The notes: generated by a model not told the origin, from the sequence alone. DNA of 7,629 nucleotides from CBFGTJ01 sp965651815 (GCA_965651815.1 CBFGTJ010000152.1:1-7629), one strand, 5' to 3'. Positions 1-5,972 are shown, counted from the stretch's first letter. Numbers and translations: made by a program.

Positions 1-323
1 GTGACGAGCGTGCCGGCGGGGACCGTGGTGAGCGCGTCGAGGACCGCGGCACCGCCACCGATCCTCCGCTCGACCACGAGCGCCGGGTCGTCGAGCGCCC
101 GGGCGATGACCGCCGCGGTGTCGCCCTCGAGCACCTCGGGGGCGCTGCTCACCAGCACGAGGCGGTCGAAGTGGGCACCCGCGCCCTTCACCAGCCGGGC
201 GGCGGCGACCGCCGCGGTGACCTCGTCCTCGTCGTGGCCGAGGACCCTGCGGTCCGAGCCGTCGGTCCAGGCCGGCCGGTAGACGCCGACGGAGCCGACG
301 GCGACCTCGCGCGGCGCGCTCAT
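1..323 (-). CDS. Thiolase-fold protein, HMG-CoA-synthase-like (3' end cut off by window)
   Basis: Only the first 107 codons are present; the gene runs off the left edge. The ATG at 323 overlaps the TGA of the upstream acyl-CoA dehydrogenase as ATGA, which fixes the start and suggests translational coupling. The visible protein begins with a short beta strand (VAVGSVGVYRPAW, residues 7-19), followed by GHDEDEVTAAVAAA near residues 29-42 and a hydrophobic strand RLVLVSSAPEVLEG. This order resembles the N-terminus of archaeal-type HMG-CoA synthases and related KAS III-like proteins, whose first strand carries a GxYxPR-like motif followed by a DEDxVTMAVEAA-like helix. The nucleophilic cysteine region would lie outside the window, so condensing activity cannot be judged. 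In that family the enzyme joins or splits acyl-CoA units in the cytoplasm. Alternatives are a degenerate thiolase-like partner or another ketoacyl-synthase relative. The frame is stop-free throughout and no other long frame here looks protein-like. Confidence 0.55.
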   Translation of the reverse strand, partial: MSAPREVAVGSVGVYRPAWTDGSDRRVLGHDEDEVTAAVAAARLVKGAGAHFDRLVLVSSAPEVLEGDTAAVIARALDDPALVVERRIGGGAAVLDALTTVPAGTLV

Positions 324-1459
324 CGCTTGCCCATTGCGTGCTCGGCGATCAGCACGCGGTGGATCTCGTTCGTCCCCTCGACGATCTGGAAGATCTTGGC
401 GTCGCGGTAGGCCCGGCCGACGCGCATCTCGGAGGAGGTGCCGTAGGCGCCGTGGATCTGCACCGCGTCCGTGGCGACCCGCTGGACGACGTCGGACGCG
501 TACATCTTCGCCATGCTCGCCTCGACCCTGGCCCGCTCGCCCGCGTCGAGGGCCTGGGCGCAGCGCTCGACCAGCAGCCGGGCGGCCTGGATCTCGGTCG
601 CCATGTCGGCGATCTTCCGCTGGGTCATCTGGTAGTCGCCGATGGGCTTGCCGAAGACGACCCGGTCACACGCGTAGCGCACGGAATCCTCGTAGCACGC
701 CTGGGCGAGCCCCACCGCGCGCGCGGCGACCGCGAGGCGGCCACGCTCGACCGCCGTCATCGCGACGGCCCAGCCCTTGCCCTCCTCACCGATGAGGTGC
801 TCCTCGGTCAGGCGCACCTCGTCGAGGACGAGCTCACCGGTGCAGATCGGGCGGAACCCGAGCTTGTTCCTGAACGGGTACGTCCGCACCCCGGGGGTGT
901 CGGCGGGCACGATGAACGCGCTGATCCCGCCGTGGCGCTCCGAGCGGTCCCGCGTCGCGAACGTGATGAAGAAGCTCGCGATGTCGAGGTTGGAGATCCA
1001 GATCTTCGAGCCGTTGAGCACGAAGGAGTCGCCGTCGCGGCGGTAGGTCGTCTCCATCCCCGCCACGTCGCTGCCGGACTGGGGCTCGGTGACCCCCGCG
1101 CCGCCGAAGATCTCACCGCGGGCGAGCGGGGCGAGCCACTTCTTGCGCTGGTCGTCGGTCCCGTAGGCCTGGATGCCGGCGCCGACCAGCGCCGAGGGCA
1201 TGCTCATCAGCACGCCGAGGATGTGGTCGACCCGCGAGATCTCCTCGATGAGACCCGCGTACGTGACGTGGTCGAGACCCGCACCACCGAGGTCCTCGGG
1301 CACCGTGCCGCCGAAGAACCCCAGCTCGGCCATCCGCTCGAGGATGTCGCGGGGCAGCTGCTCGGCTGCGTCGTACTCCAGGACCCGAGGAGCGACGACG
1401 TCCTCGGCGAAGGCGCGCACGGTCTGCCGGAGCTGGTCGCGCTCGTCAGCTTCCGCCAT
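320..1459 (-). CDS. Acyl-CoA dehydrogenase
   Basis: A 379-residue FAD-dependent acyl-CoA dehydrogenase of normal family length. It oxidises an acyl-CoA to the trans-2-enoyl-CoA and passes electrons to electron-transfer flavoprotein in the cytoplasm. The N-terminal helical domain covers roughly residues 1-118. GVTEPQSGSDVAG at 122-134 matches the first acyl-CoA dehydrogenase signature, and the beta domain continues with WISN at 154-157. The C-terminal helical domain has FGKPIGDYQ at 269-277 and QIHGAYG at 334-340. The catalytic base is expected at Glu361 in VEGTNEIH, the same place as the medium-chain enzyme's Glu376. The ATG start is preceded by AGAGGAG at 1468-1474 with an 8-base spacer. The gene lies 118 bases after the CoA-transferase-like gene and overlaps the next gene by 4 bases, so the three probably form one operon. 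Chain length or branching preference cannot be told from sequence alone. Confidence 0.95.
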   Translation of the reverse strand: MAEADERDQLRQTVRAFAEDVVAPRVLEYDAAEQLPRDILERMAELGFFGGTVPEDLGGAGLDHVTYAGLIEEISRVDHILGVLMSMPSALVGAGIQAYGTDDQRKKWLAPLARGEIFGGAGVTEPQSGSDVAGMETTYRRDGDSFVLNGSKIWISNLDIASFFITFATRDRSERHGGISAFIVPADTPGVRTYPFRNKLGFRPICTGELVLDEVRLTEEHLIGEEGKGWAVAMTAVERGRLAVAARAVGLAQACYEDSVRYACDRVVFGKPIGDYQMTQRKIADMATEIQAARLLVERCAQALDAGERARVEASMAKMYASDVVQRVATDAVQIHGAYGTSSEMRVGRAYRDAKIFQIVEGTNEIHRVLIAEHAMGKR

Positions 1460-1467
1460 GTGGCCTG

Positions 1468-1474
1468 CTCCTCT
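1468..1474 (-). promoter_or_regulatory. Ribosome binding site of the first acyl-CoA dehydrogenase
   Basis: The minus strand reads AGAGGAG eight bases before the ATG at 1459. It supports this start over the overlapping longer frame in another phase. Confidence 0.7.
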
Positions 1475-1527
1475 CTCACCGGGCCCGTGGACTACCGATG
1501 GCCCGCTCGGTCCAATCCGTCTGAGTG

Positions 1528-1549
1528 AGTGCTAATCATAGACATAGTT
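1528..1549 (-). promoter_or_regulatory. Possible internal promoter and half operator upstream of the acyl-CoA dehydrogenase
   Basis: This AT-rich island sits in the 118-base gap between the CoA-transferase-like gene and the acyl-CoA dehydrogenase. On the minus strand it contains TATGAT (1535-1540), a good -10-like hexamer, within CTATGAT. The same seven bases form an arm of the palindrome at 2885-2901. A second ACTATG lies just upstream on the minus strand, and AGTGCTAAT resembles AGTGCTTAAT beside the main operator. No convincing -35 hexamer was found and the right half of the palindrome is poorly conserved. It may be a weaker site for the same regulator, or chance similarity in the only AT-rich bases around. 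Confidence 0.3.
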
Positions 1550-1577
1550 GGGACGAAAGGGGAAGTCCGGGGGCACC

Positions 1578-2756
1578 TCAGCCGGCGTCGGCCGTCGTGC
1601 CGCCCACCTCCCCGCCCCACAGCTCCACCAGCACCCGGCGGCGCTCGCGGTCGCCGAGGCCGCGCAGGTCGGCGACGCCGTGCTCGTTGACGACCACGTC
1701 CACGTCGGACCGCGGCGTCGACACCGCCGCGGGCAGCTCCTCGACCAGCGTCGGCCGGCCGCCCCGCAGGGTGGGCAGGGCGATGATGCTGAGGCCTCCC
1801 GGCGCGCGGCTCGCGGCGTGCGCGTAGTCCGCGTGGCCCCCGATGCCCGCCAGCGGCTGGGAGCCGATCGCCTCGACGTTGACCTGGCCGGTCACGTCGA
1901 TCTGCAGCGCCGTGTTGAGCGCGAAGAACGGGAGGCCCGCCAGGCGGCTGATGTCGTGGGTGTGCTCGATGCCGGTGAGCACGCCGGCGCCGTCGGCCCA
2001 GCGGTACAGCGCCGGGGTCCCCGCGAGGTAGGTCGCCGTGGCGGGCCCGAGGAGGAGGCCGCGGTCGGCCAGCTCGAGGACGTCGTCGGTGAGGACGCCC
2101 GAGTCGACGCGCACCGGGACCTCGAGGTTCCGGATGATGGCGTTGGCCACCCCTCCCGGGCCGAACTGGATCGACGCGCCCTCGGGCACGAGCTTCGCCA
2201 CGTGGCGCCCGATCGCCTCCAGCGCGTCGTCCGTCGTCGGCGGCGGCAGCTCGTGCGGCGGGCGCTCCACCTCGCCCACCACGACGACCCGGTCGGGGTC
2301 GAGCGGCGGGCCCGAGTCCGCGGCGGGGAGCGCGTGGTTGACCTCGGCGACGACCCTGGCGCCTGCGGCGATCGCGGCGCGGACCCAGCCCACCTCGGAG
2401 CCGAGCCGCCAGCCGTCGGGTCCCGGCACGACCGACACCGCCAGCACGTCGGGGCGCAGCGTCGAGTGCAGCAGCGCCGGGATCGTGCCCAGCCGCACCG
2501 GCACGTAGGTGACCTCACCGCTCGCGATGTGCCGACGCAGGGCGTAGCCGCCCATGACCGTGCGCACGTCCGCGAACGGCCCGAAGTCCACAGCGTCGGG
2601 AAGCTCGAGCGACCAGCCGAGCAGGAGCCGGAGCCCTTCCACCGAACCGGCCAGCGCGCAGAGCTCCTCGAGGATGCCGACCGGCGCCCCTGCGCCGTCG
2701 GCCACCGCGACGAGCTGCCCCGGCGAGACGACGTCGCCCAGCCGCGCCCGCGTCAC
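1578..2756 (-). CDS. Acetyl-CoA hydrolase/CoA-transferase family protein
   Basis: A 392-residue protein of the acetyl-CoA hydrolase/4-hydroxybutyrate CoA-transferase (Cat1-like) family, whose members move CoA between carboxylic acids or hydrolyse acyl-CoA in the cytoplasm. Family-like segments are the N-terminal VSPGQLVAVADGAGAPVGIL (10-29), IQFGPGGVANAI (196-207), ALNTALQIDVTGQVNVEAIG (279-298) followed by a GIGGHADYAHAA segment, and VVNEHGVADLRGL (355-367). The usual motif with the catalytic glutamate, HTEM or HSEM followed by SDGVVDL, is not evident. The matching region reads DSGVLTDDVLEL (218-229) and looks about four residues shorter, so it may belong to a divergent subgroup with altered chemistry. 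The GTG start at 2756 has no clear ribosome binding site but overlaps the stop of a possible 35-codon ORF as GTGA, suggesting coupled initiation. The N-terminus is compact compared with typical family members of about 430 residues. It is probably first in an operon with the acyl-CoA dehydrogenase and the thiolase-fold gene. Confidence 0.85.
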   Translation of the reverse strand: MTRARLGDVVSPGQLVAVADGAGAPVGILEELCALAGSVEGLRLLLGWSLELPDAVDFGPFADVRTVMGGYALRRHIASGEVTYVPVRLGTIPALLHSTLRPDVLAVSVVPGPDGWRLGSEVGWVRAAIAAGARVVAEVNHALPAADSGPPLDPDRVVVVGEVERPPHELPPPTTDDALEAIGRHVAKLVPEGASIQFGPGGVANAIIRNLEVPVRVDSGVLTDDVLELADRGLLLGPATATYLAGTPALYRWADGAGVLTGIEHTHDISRLAGLPFFALNTALQIDVTGQVNVEAIGSQPLAGIGGHADYAHAASRAPGGLSIIALPTLRGGRPTLVEELPAAVSTPRSDVDVVVNEHGVADLRGLGDRERRRVLVELWGGEVGGTTADAG

Positions 2757-2860
2757 GGCAGGCCCACGAGGGATGCGCCGGACGCGCCGACCGGGCGCGC
2801 GGCACCCGGATCCGCTGCAGCCGGCGGGACCGGCGGGTGAAGGTGCTCGCCGAACTTCAC
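2753..2860 (-). CDS. Possible 35-residue leader peptide ORF coupled to the CoA-transferase-like gene
   Basis: The minus strand has a GTG at 2860 preceded by a perfect GGAGGT (2867-2872) with a 6-base spacer. The frame runs 35 codons and stops at TGA 2753-2755, overlapping the GTG start of the CoA-transferase-like gene as GTGA. The peptide begins MKFGEHLHPPVPP and is then rich in Pro, Ala and Gly, without a recognisable domain, signal peptide or membrane segment. The downstream gene lacks its own clear ribosome binding site, so this ORF could feed ribosomes to it by termination-reinitiation. The stop/start overlap and strong binding site are seen directly; translation is inferred. Alternatively a frame error in the sequence could hide an N-terminal extension of the downstream protein, but that protein already starts where family members usually do. 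Confidence 0.45.
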   Translation of the reverse strand: MKFGEHLHPPVPPAAADPGAARPVGASGASLVGLP

Positions 2861-2866
2861 TTCGGA

Positions 2867-2872
2867 ACCTCC
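2867..2872 (-). promoter_or_regulatory. Ribosome binding site GGAGGT for the leader ORF
   Basis: The minus strand carries a full GGAGGT six bases before the GTG at 2860. It is the only strong ribosome binding site between the operator and the CoA-transferase-like gene, so translation of that transcript most likely begins here rather than at 2756. Confidence 0.6.
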
Positions 2873-2884
2873 GGGACCTACAGT

Positions 2885-2901
2885 ACTATGATCATCATAG
2901 T
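2885..2901. promoter_or_regulatory. Palindromic operator in a divergent promoter region
   Basis: ACTATGAT, one central C, then ATCATAGT form a perfect 8-base inverted repeat. Allowing one mismatched pair, it extends to 2882-2904. Each arm contains TATGAT on its own strand, a -10-like hexamer (5 of 6 to TATAAT), so RNA polymerase could be blocked in both directions by one bound dimer. Leftward, TTCAGT at 2918-2923 could serve as a weak -35 with an 18-base spacer. Rightward, TTCGGA at 2861-2866 and TACTAT at 2884-2889 are spaced 17 bases. It lies 25 bases before the leader ORF and 33 bases before the second acyl-CoA dehydrogenase. The form suits a TetR/AcrR or GntR family dimer; no such gene is in the window. 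Confidence 0.7.
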
Positions 2902-2924
2902 GCTTAATAGGGTCAGCACTGAAC

Positions 2925-2930
2925 GGAGGT
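2925..2930 (+). promoter_or_regulatory. Ribosome binding site of the second acyl-CoA dehydrogenase
   Basis: GGAGGT ends four bases before the ATG at 2935 but only one base before the in-frame GTG at 2932. The spacing favours the ATG as the start. Confidence 0.75.
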
Positions 2931-2934
2931 CGTG

Positions 2935-4272
2935 ATGGGTGGGTTGCCGAGCGTCGATGAGTTCCGCTCGTTCTTCGTCGACGAGTACGAGAAGAGCGCC
3001 GATGAGATCGAGAGGACCGACTCGATCCCCGAGCACCTACTCTCGCGTGCCGCGGAGCTCGGTGCCTACAAGCTCACCATCCCCGAGGAGTACGGCGGGT
3101 TCGGCCTCCCCCTCCTGGACTACCTCCCCTACCTCGAGGCGTCCGCGATGGGCCAGGGCTCGGGCCGCATGCTCGTCCACCTGACCAACGGCGTCTGGCG
3201 GCCGCTCGCCCGGTTCGGCAACGAGTCCCAGCGGGACATCATCCGGCGCCTCGCCACCGGCGAGGACGTGCTGGCGTTCTGCCTGACCGAGAAGGCCGGC
3301 GGGACCGGGCGGGACCTGCACTCCCGCGCCGTGCGCGACGGCGACGGCTGGCGGCTCAGCGGCGAGAAGCACCTCATCACCTTCGCCGACCGCGCCGACC
3401 ACTTCCTGCTCGTCGTCGCCTCGGACGACCGCCGCGCGAAGGACTCGCTCACGGCCTTCATCGTCGACCGCGACACCGAGGGCTTCGAGATCGACGCCAC
3501 CCAGCGCACGATGGGCCTCCACGGCACGGGCCACGCCTGGCTCCGGTACTCCGACATGTACGTCCCCGACTCGGCCCGCCTCGGCGAGGTCGGCGAGGGC
3601 CTGGACGTCGCGCTGAGCTTCCTCGACTACAGCCGGGTGTCGCTGTCGAACTGCATGGTCGGCCTCGCGCAGCGTGCCCTCGACGAGGCGGTCGCCTTCG
3701 CGAAGCAGCGGGTCACCTTCGGCAAGCCCATCGCCGAGCGCCAGGCCATCCAGGCCCACATCGCCGACATGCAGGCCGACATCTCGGCCGGCCGTGGCCT
3801 CGTGAGGGAGGCCGCCGCGCTCTGCCAGGCCGGTGAGGACTTCACCGCCGAGGCAGCCGTGGCGAAGCTCTTCTGCCTCAACATGGTGGGCCGCGTCACG
3901 GACCTGTCCCTGCGGGTGCACGGCGGCTACGGCTACACGACCGAGGCCAAGATCGAGCGCATCTACCGCGACGCACGAGGCTTCTGGTTCGAGGAGGGCA
4001 CCGCGGAGATCCAGCAGCTGGTCGTCGCCCGCGACGTGCTCGGGCCACCGCCGGGGCCCGGGCCCCGGGGGGCCCCCCCCCCCCCACACCCCCCGGGCTC
4101 CGCCCCGGGCCCGACCCCGCCGGGGCCCGCAGCCGCCGGTTGCGGGCCACGTCCGTTCTCGGCGCTCGACGTCGCCGGGCCCGACGCGCCCGGCACGGAC
4201 GGTCGGGTCGCGGGGCGGGTCAGGGCACGGGGTTGCCCGCGAGCTCCTCGGCGATCAGGTAGGCGTGCGTGA
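2935..4272 (+). CDS. Acyl-CoA dehydrogenase, divergent, with anomalous proline-rich C-terminal extension
   Basis: The open frame encodes 445 residues from the ATG at 2935. Residues 1 to about 370 form a complete FAD-dependent acyl-CoA dehydrogenase, forming enoyl-CoA. Visible parts are PEEYGGFGLP (50-59), CLTEKAGGTGRD (116-127, where the signature's usual aspartate is a glycine), RVTFGKPIAERQ (259-270), RVHGGYGYTTEAKIERIYRDAR (split around 327-348) and the expected catalytic Glu353/354 in FEEGTAEIQ. It differs clearly from the dehydrogenase at 320-1459, so the two are not a recent duplication. Family similarity stops near DVLG (position 4044). The remaining 75 residues, starting PPPGPGPRG, come from a C-rich low-complexity tract and run 53 bases into the convergent flavoprotein gene. 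I infer that the real C-terminus is near 4044 or that the tract contains sequence errors, although no frame supplies an early stop. It is read divergently from the CoA-transferase operon through the shared operator. Confidence 0.88.
   Translation: MGGLPSVDEFRSFFVDEYEKSADEIERTDSIPEHLLSRAAELGAYKLTIPEEYGGFGLPLLDYLPYLEASAMGQGSGRMLVHLTNGVWRPLARFGNESQRDIIRRLATGEDVLAFCLTEKAGGTGRDLHSRAVRDGDGWRLSGEKHLITFADRADHFLLVVASDDRRAKDSLTAFIVDRDTEGFEIDATQRTMGLHGTGHAWLRYSDMYVPDSARLGEVGEGLDVALSFLDYSRVSLSNCMVGLAQRALDEAVAFAKQRVTFGKPIAERQAIQAHIADMQADISAGRGLVREAAALCQAGEDFTAEAAVAKLFCLNMVGRVTDLSLRVHGGYGYTTEAKIERIYRDARGFWFEEGTAEIQQLVVARDVLGPPPGPGPRGAPPPPHPPGSAPGPTPPGPAAAGCGPRPFSALDVAGPDAPGTDGRVAGRVRARGCPRAPRRSGRRA
4051..4068. 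terminator. Possible terminator hairpin, 18-base GC palindrome
   Basis: CCGGGGCCCGGGCCCCGG is a perfect palindrome immediately after the family-like end of the acyl-CoA dehydrogenase. It is followed by G and C runs rather than T, so it is not a classic intrinsic terminator; strong GC hairpins without a U tract are common after actinobacterial genes. Confidence 0.35.
4124..4148. terminator. Possible bidirectional terminator hairpin
   Basis: GGCCCGCA (4124-4131) pairs perfectly with TGCGGGCC (4141-4148) around a 9-base loop. It sits between convergent genes, where a hairpin could stop transcripts from both sides. There is no T tract on either side. Confidence 0.4.
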
Positions 4273-5908
4273 TGCCCCTGACCAGCGAGAACCCGCTGTT
4301 GTAGCCGGTCCCCATCGTGGTGATGGCGGCTGCGGCGCCGGCCGCGTACAGCCCGGGGATCACCCGGCCCGACTCGTCGAGCACGTGCGCGTCGGCATCC
4401 ACCGAGATCCCGGTCGAGCCGATCGCGGTGCCCAGCAGGCGCAGGCGCATCCCGTGGAACGGCGGCTCCTCGATCGGGCCGAGCACCGGGTTCGGCTCGT
4501 TACCCGGGTCGCCTGACATCGAGTTCACGTGGTCGACGGTGCCACGGCCGAACTCGGGGTCCTCGCCCCGGGCGGCGTGCTCGCTGAACGTCTTGGCGGT
4601 CCGCTCCAGCTCGTCACCGTCGATGCCGAGCGCGCGGCCGAGCTCGGCCAGCGTCGGCGCCGAGGTGACGAGCTCCGCCGGGTAGTCCTCCCCCGGGGCC
4701 GTCTCGCCCAGCCCGTACTTGCGGTGGTGCTGCTCGTCCCAGATGAGGAAGAAGGGGAAGTGGTCGGCGCCCGGCGCCATCAGCTTCGCCACGATGTCGA
4801 CCCAGTAGGAGTCGTTGGCGAACCGGCGCCCGTGGCGGTCGACCATCATGCTGTGCGGCATCGCGTACTCGGGGCCCATCGCGAAGGGGTGCAACTTCGC
4901 GGCGGACGACGACGACGGCGCGTCCCAGCCCGGGATGAGCGGCACGGCGCCCGGGGGCATCTTCACGATCGCGGCACCGACCGAGCGGGCGAGGTCGATC
5001 CCGTCGCCCCGGATGCTCTGCGGCGCGACCGACCCGAAGTGCTCGGGGTCGATGCCGAGGAACTCCCGCACCTGGTCGGGGTTCCAGTCGTAGGTGCTGG
5101 TCGCCAGGACGACGACCCCGTGGTGGTCACTGGTCGCGCCGTCCGCGCCCTCGGCCCGGGCACCGACCACGCGGTCCCCGTCGGTGAGGAGCTCCACGAC
5201 CCGCCGGCCGGTGAGGATCGTCACGCGGTCCTCCTGCAGCACGCGGTGCAGGAACGACGCGACCACGCCCGTGCCGAAGGTGAGCGGGTCGCCCGCCTCC
5301 TCCGCGGGACCGTCGCCGCGCATGCCGAACGCGGGCAGCCCCGGGTGCTGCGGCAGGTCGACCGTCGCCTGGCGGCGGCCCTTCTTCAGCATGTCCTCGT
5401 AGCGGACGCCGACGGGGAAGTGCGGCGTCACCCGCAGGCGCTGGCGCCACTCACCGAGCTTGCGGCCGTCGAAGACCTTGTTGGTCAGGTAGCGGCCCTC
5501 GCCGAGGGCCCCGTCCGCGGTGTTGTGGTAGTCCTCGAAGCCGGGGATCACCTCCCACTCGATCGCACCGACCTGCTCCCAGTACTCGGCAGCGATCGGC
5601 GCCACCTGCAGCCACCGGTGCATCGCCGCCTCGTCGAGCACCTCGGGGTGGTCCGCGGCGATCGCCCGGAGGTAGCGCTCGGTCAGCTCGATGCTGTCCT
5701 CGATGCCCTGGCGGCGGGCGACGTGGTTGGCGCCGACCCAGACCTGACCGCCCGAGTAGGCGGCCGCCCCGCCCACGAGGTCCGCCGCCTCGAGGACGGT
5801 GACCTCGAAGCCGCGCAGCGACGCACCGAGCGCCGTCGCGAGCCCGGCGAGGCCGGATCCGACGACCACCACCTTCCCGGGCGCGCCGTCCGTGCTGTTC
5901 TCGCTCAT
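4220..5908 (-). CDS. FAD-dependent oxidoreductase, 3-ketosteroid dehydrogenase/fumarate reductase-like
   Basis: A 562-residue flavoprotein from the ATG at 5908. An upstream in-frame TTG at 5935 is possible, but GGAGGAG at 5918-5924 lies nine bases before the ATG and decides the start. The N-terminus binds FAD: VVVVGSGLAGLATALGASLRG has the GxGxxG loop at 17-22 and Glu40 ends the second strand. GGAAAYSGGQVWVGAN (46-61) is typical of the fumarate reductase/succinate dehydrogenase flavoprotein family that includes 3-ketosteroid delta-1-dehydrogenases. The C-terminus closes the FAD site with GLYAAGAAAA and MGTGYNSGFSLVRG. Tyr536 may match the catalytic tyrosine of the ketosteroid enzymes, but the glycine four residues later in their YPGAG motif is Phe here, so steroid activity is not assured. 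No signal peptide is seen. It follows the solute-binding lipoprotein gene by 64 bases on the same strand, probably in one transcript. It may oxidise the compound captured by that protein (inference). Confidence 0.88.
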   Translation of the reverse strand: MSENSTDGAPGKVVVVGSGLAGLATALGASLRGFEVTVLEAADLVGGAAAYSGGQVWVGANHVARRQGIEDSIELTERYLRAIAADHPEVLDEAAMHRWLQVAPIAAEYWEQVGAIEWEVIPGFEDYHNTADGALGEGRYLTNKVFDGRKLGEWRQRLRVTPHFPVGVRYEDMLKKGRRQATVDLPQHPGLPAFGMRGDGPAEEAGDPLTFGTGVVASFLHRVLQEDRVTILTGRRVVELLTDGDRVVGARAEGADGATSDHHGVVVLATSTYDWNPDQVREFLGIDPEHFGSVAPQSIRGDGIDLARSVGAAIVKMPPGAVPLIPGWDAPSSSSAAKLHPFAMGPEYAMPHSMMVDRHGRRFANDSYWVDIVAKLMAPGADHFPFFLIWDEQHHRKYGLGETAPGEDYPAELVTSAPTLAELGRALGIDGDELERTAKTFSEHAARGEDPEFGRGTVDHVNSMSGDPGNEPNPVLGPIEEPPFHGMRLRLLGTAIGSTGISVDADAHVLDESGRVIPGLYAAGAAAAITTMGTGYNSGFSLVRGITHAYLIAEELAGNPVP

Positions 5909-5917
5909 CTGCTCCTG

Positions 5918-5924
5918 CTCCTCC
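5918..5924 (-). promoter_or_regulatory. Ribosome binding site of the FAD-dependent oxidoreductase
   Basis: GGAGGAG on the minus strand with a nine-base spacer to the ATG at 5908. It lies inside the longer TTG-initiated frame, which argues against that longer start. Confidence 0.65.
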
Positions 5925-5972
5925 ACTTCTCGCAATCCATGGACGTCCTCGGTGCCAGCACGGCCGGGGCCC

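Larger units (their letters stand above)
4045..4219. other. GC-rich low-complexity convergent intergenic tract
   Basis: Between the family-like end of the rightward acyl-CoA dehydrogenase and the stop of the leftward flavoprotein lie about 175 bases that are almost pure G and C up to about 4150. They include G6 followed by C13 (4067-4085), and CCGCCGGGGCCCG occurs twice (4048-4060 and 4117-4129). No gene is recognised here other than the open tail of the dehydrogenase frame. The tract probably holds transcription stop hairpins for the convergent genes, and is also the place where sequencing or assembly errors are most likely. Confidence 0.6.

Noticed and set aside
338..1528. Long plus-strand reading frame antisense to the first acyl-CoA dehydrogenase
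   Set aside because: It is a GC-driven shadow: the minus-strand frame encodes a complete family protein with all motifs, while the plus-strand product is a low-complexity Arg/Val/Asp/Gly-rich sequence without recognisable domains.
1548..2840. 430-codon plus-strand frame antisense to the CoA-transferase-like gene
   Set aside because: It is Arg/Ala/His/Asp-rich and featureless, has no convincing start, and lies opposite a well-supported gene.
4067..4085. G6-C13 run considered as a phase-variation switch
   Set aside because: It lies after the family-like end of the dehydrogenase and neither alternative frame gives a meaningful product or early stop, so slippage would have no evident functional outcome.
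3037..4089. 350-codon minus-strand frame antisense to the second acyl-CoA dehydrogenase
   Set aside because: Same shadow effect; the plus strand carries the dehydrogenase motifs and a good ribosome binding site.
4048..4129. Repeated CCGCCGGGGCCCG considered as an attachment site or start of a repeat array
   Set aside because: Only two copies of a low-complexity GC motif, with no integrase or mobile-element gene in the window.
5905..5940. 11-codon minus-strand ORF (MDCEKWRSRSR) ending in an ATGA overlap with the flavoprotein start
   Set aside because: It lacks a ribosome binding site and is very short; the flavoprotein has its own good GGAGGAG, so the overlap is probably chance.
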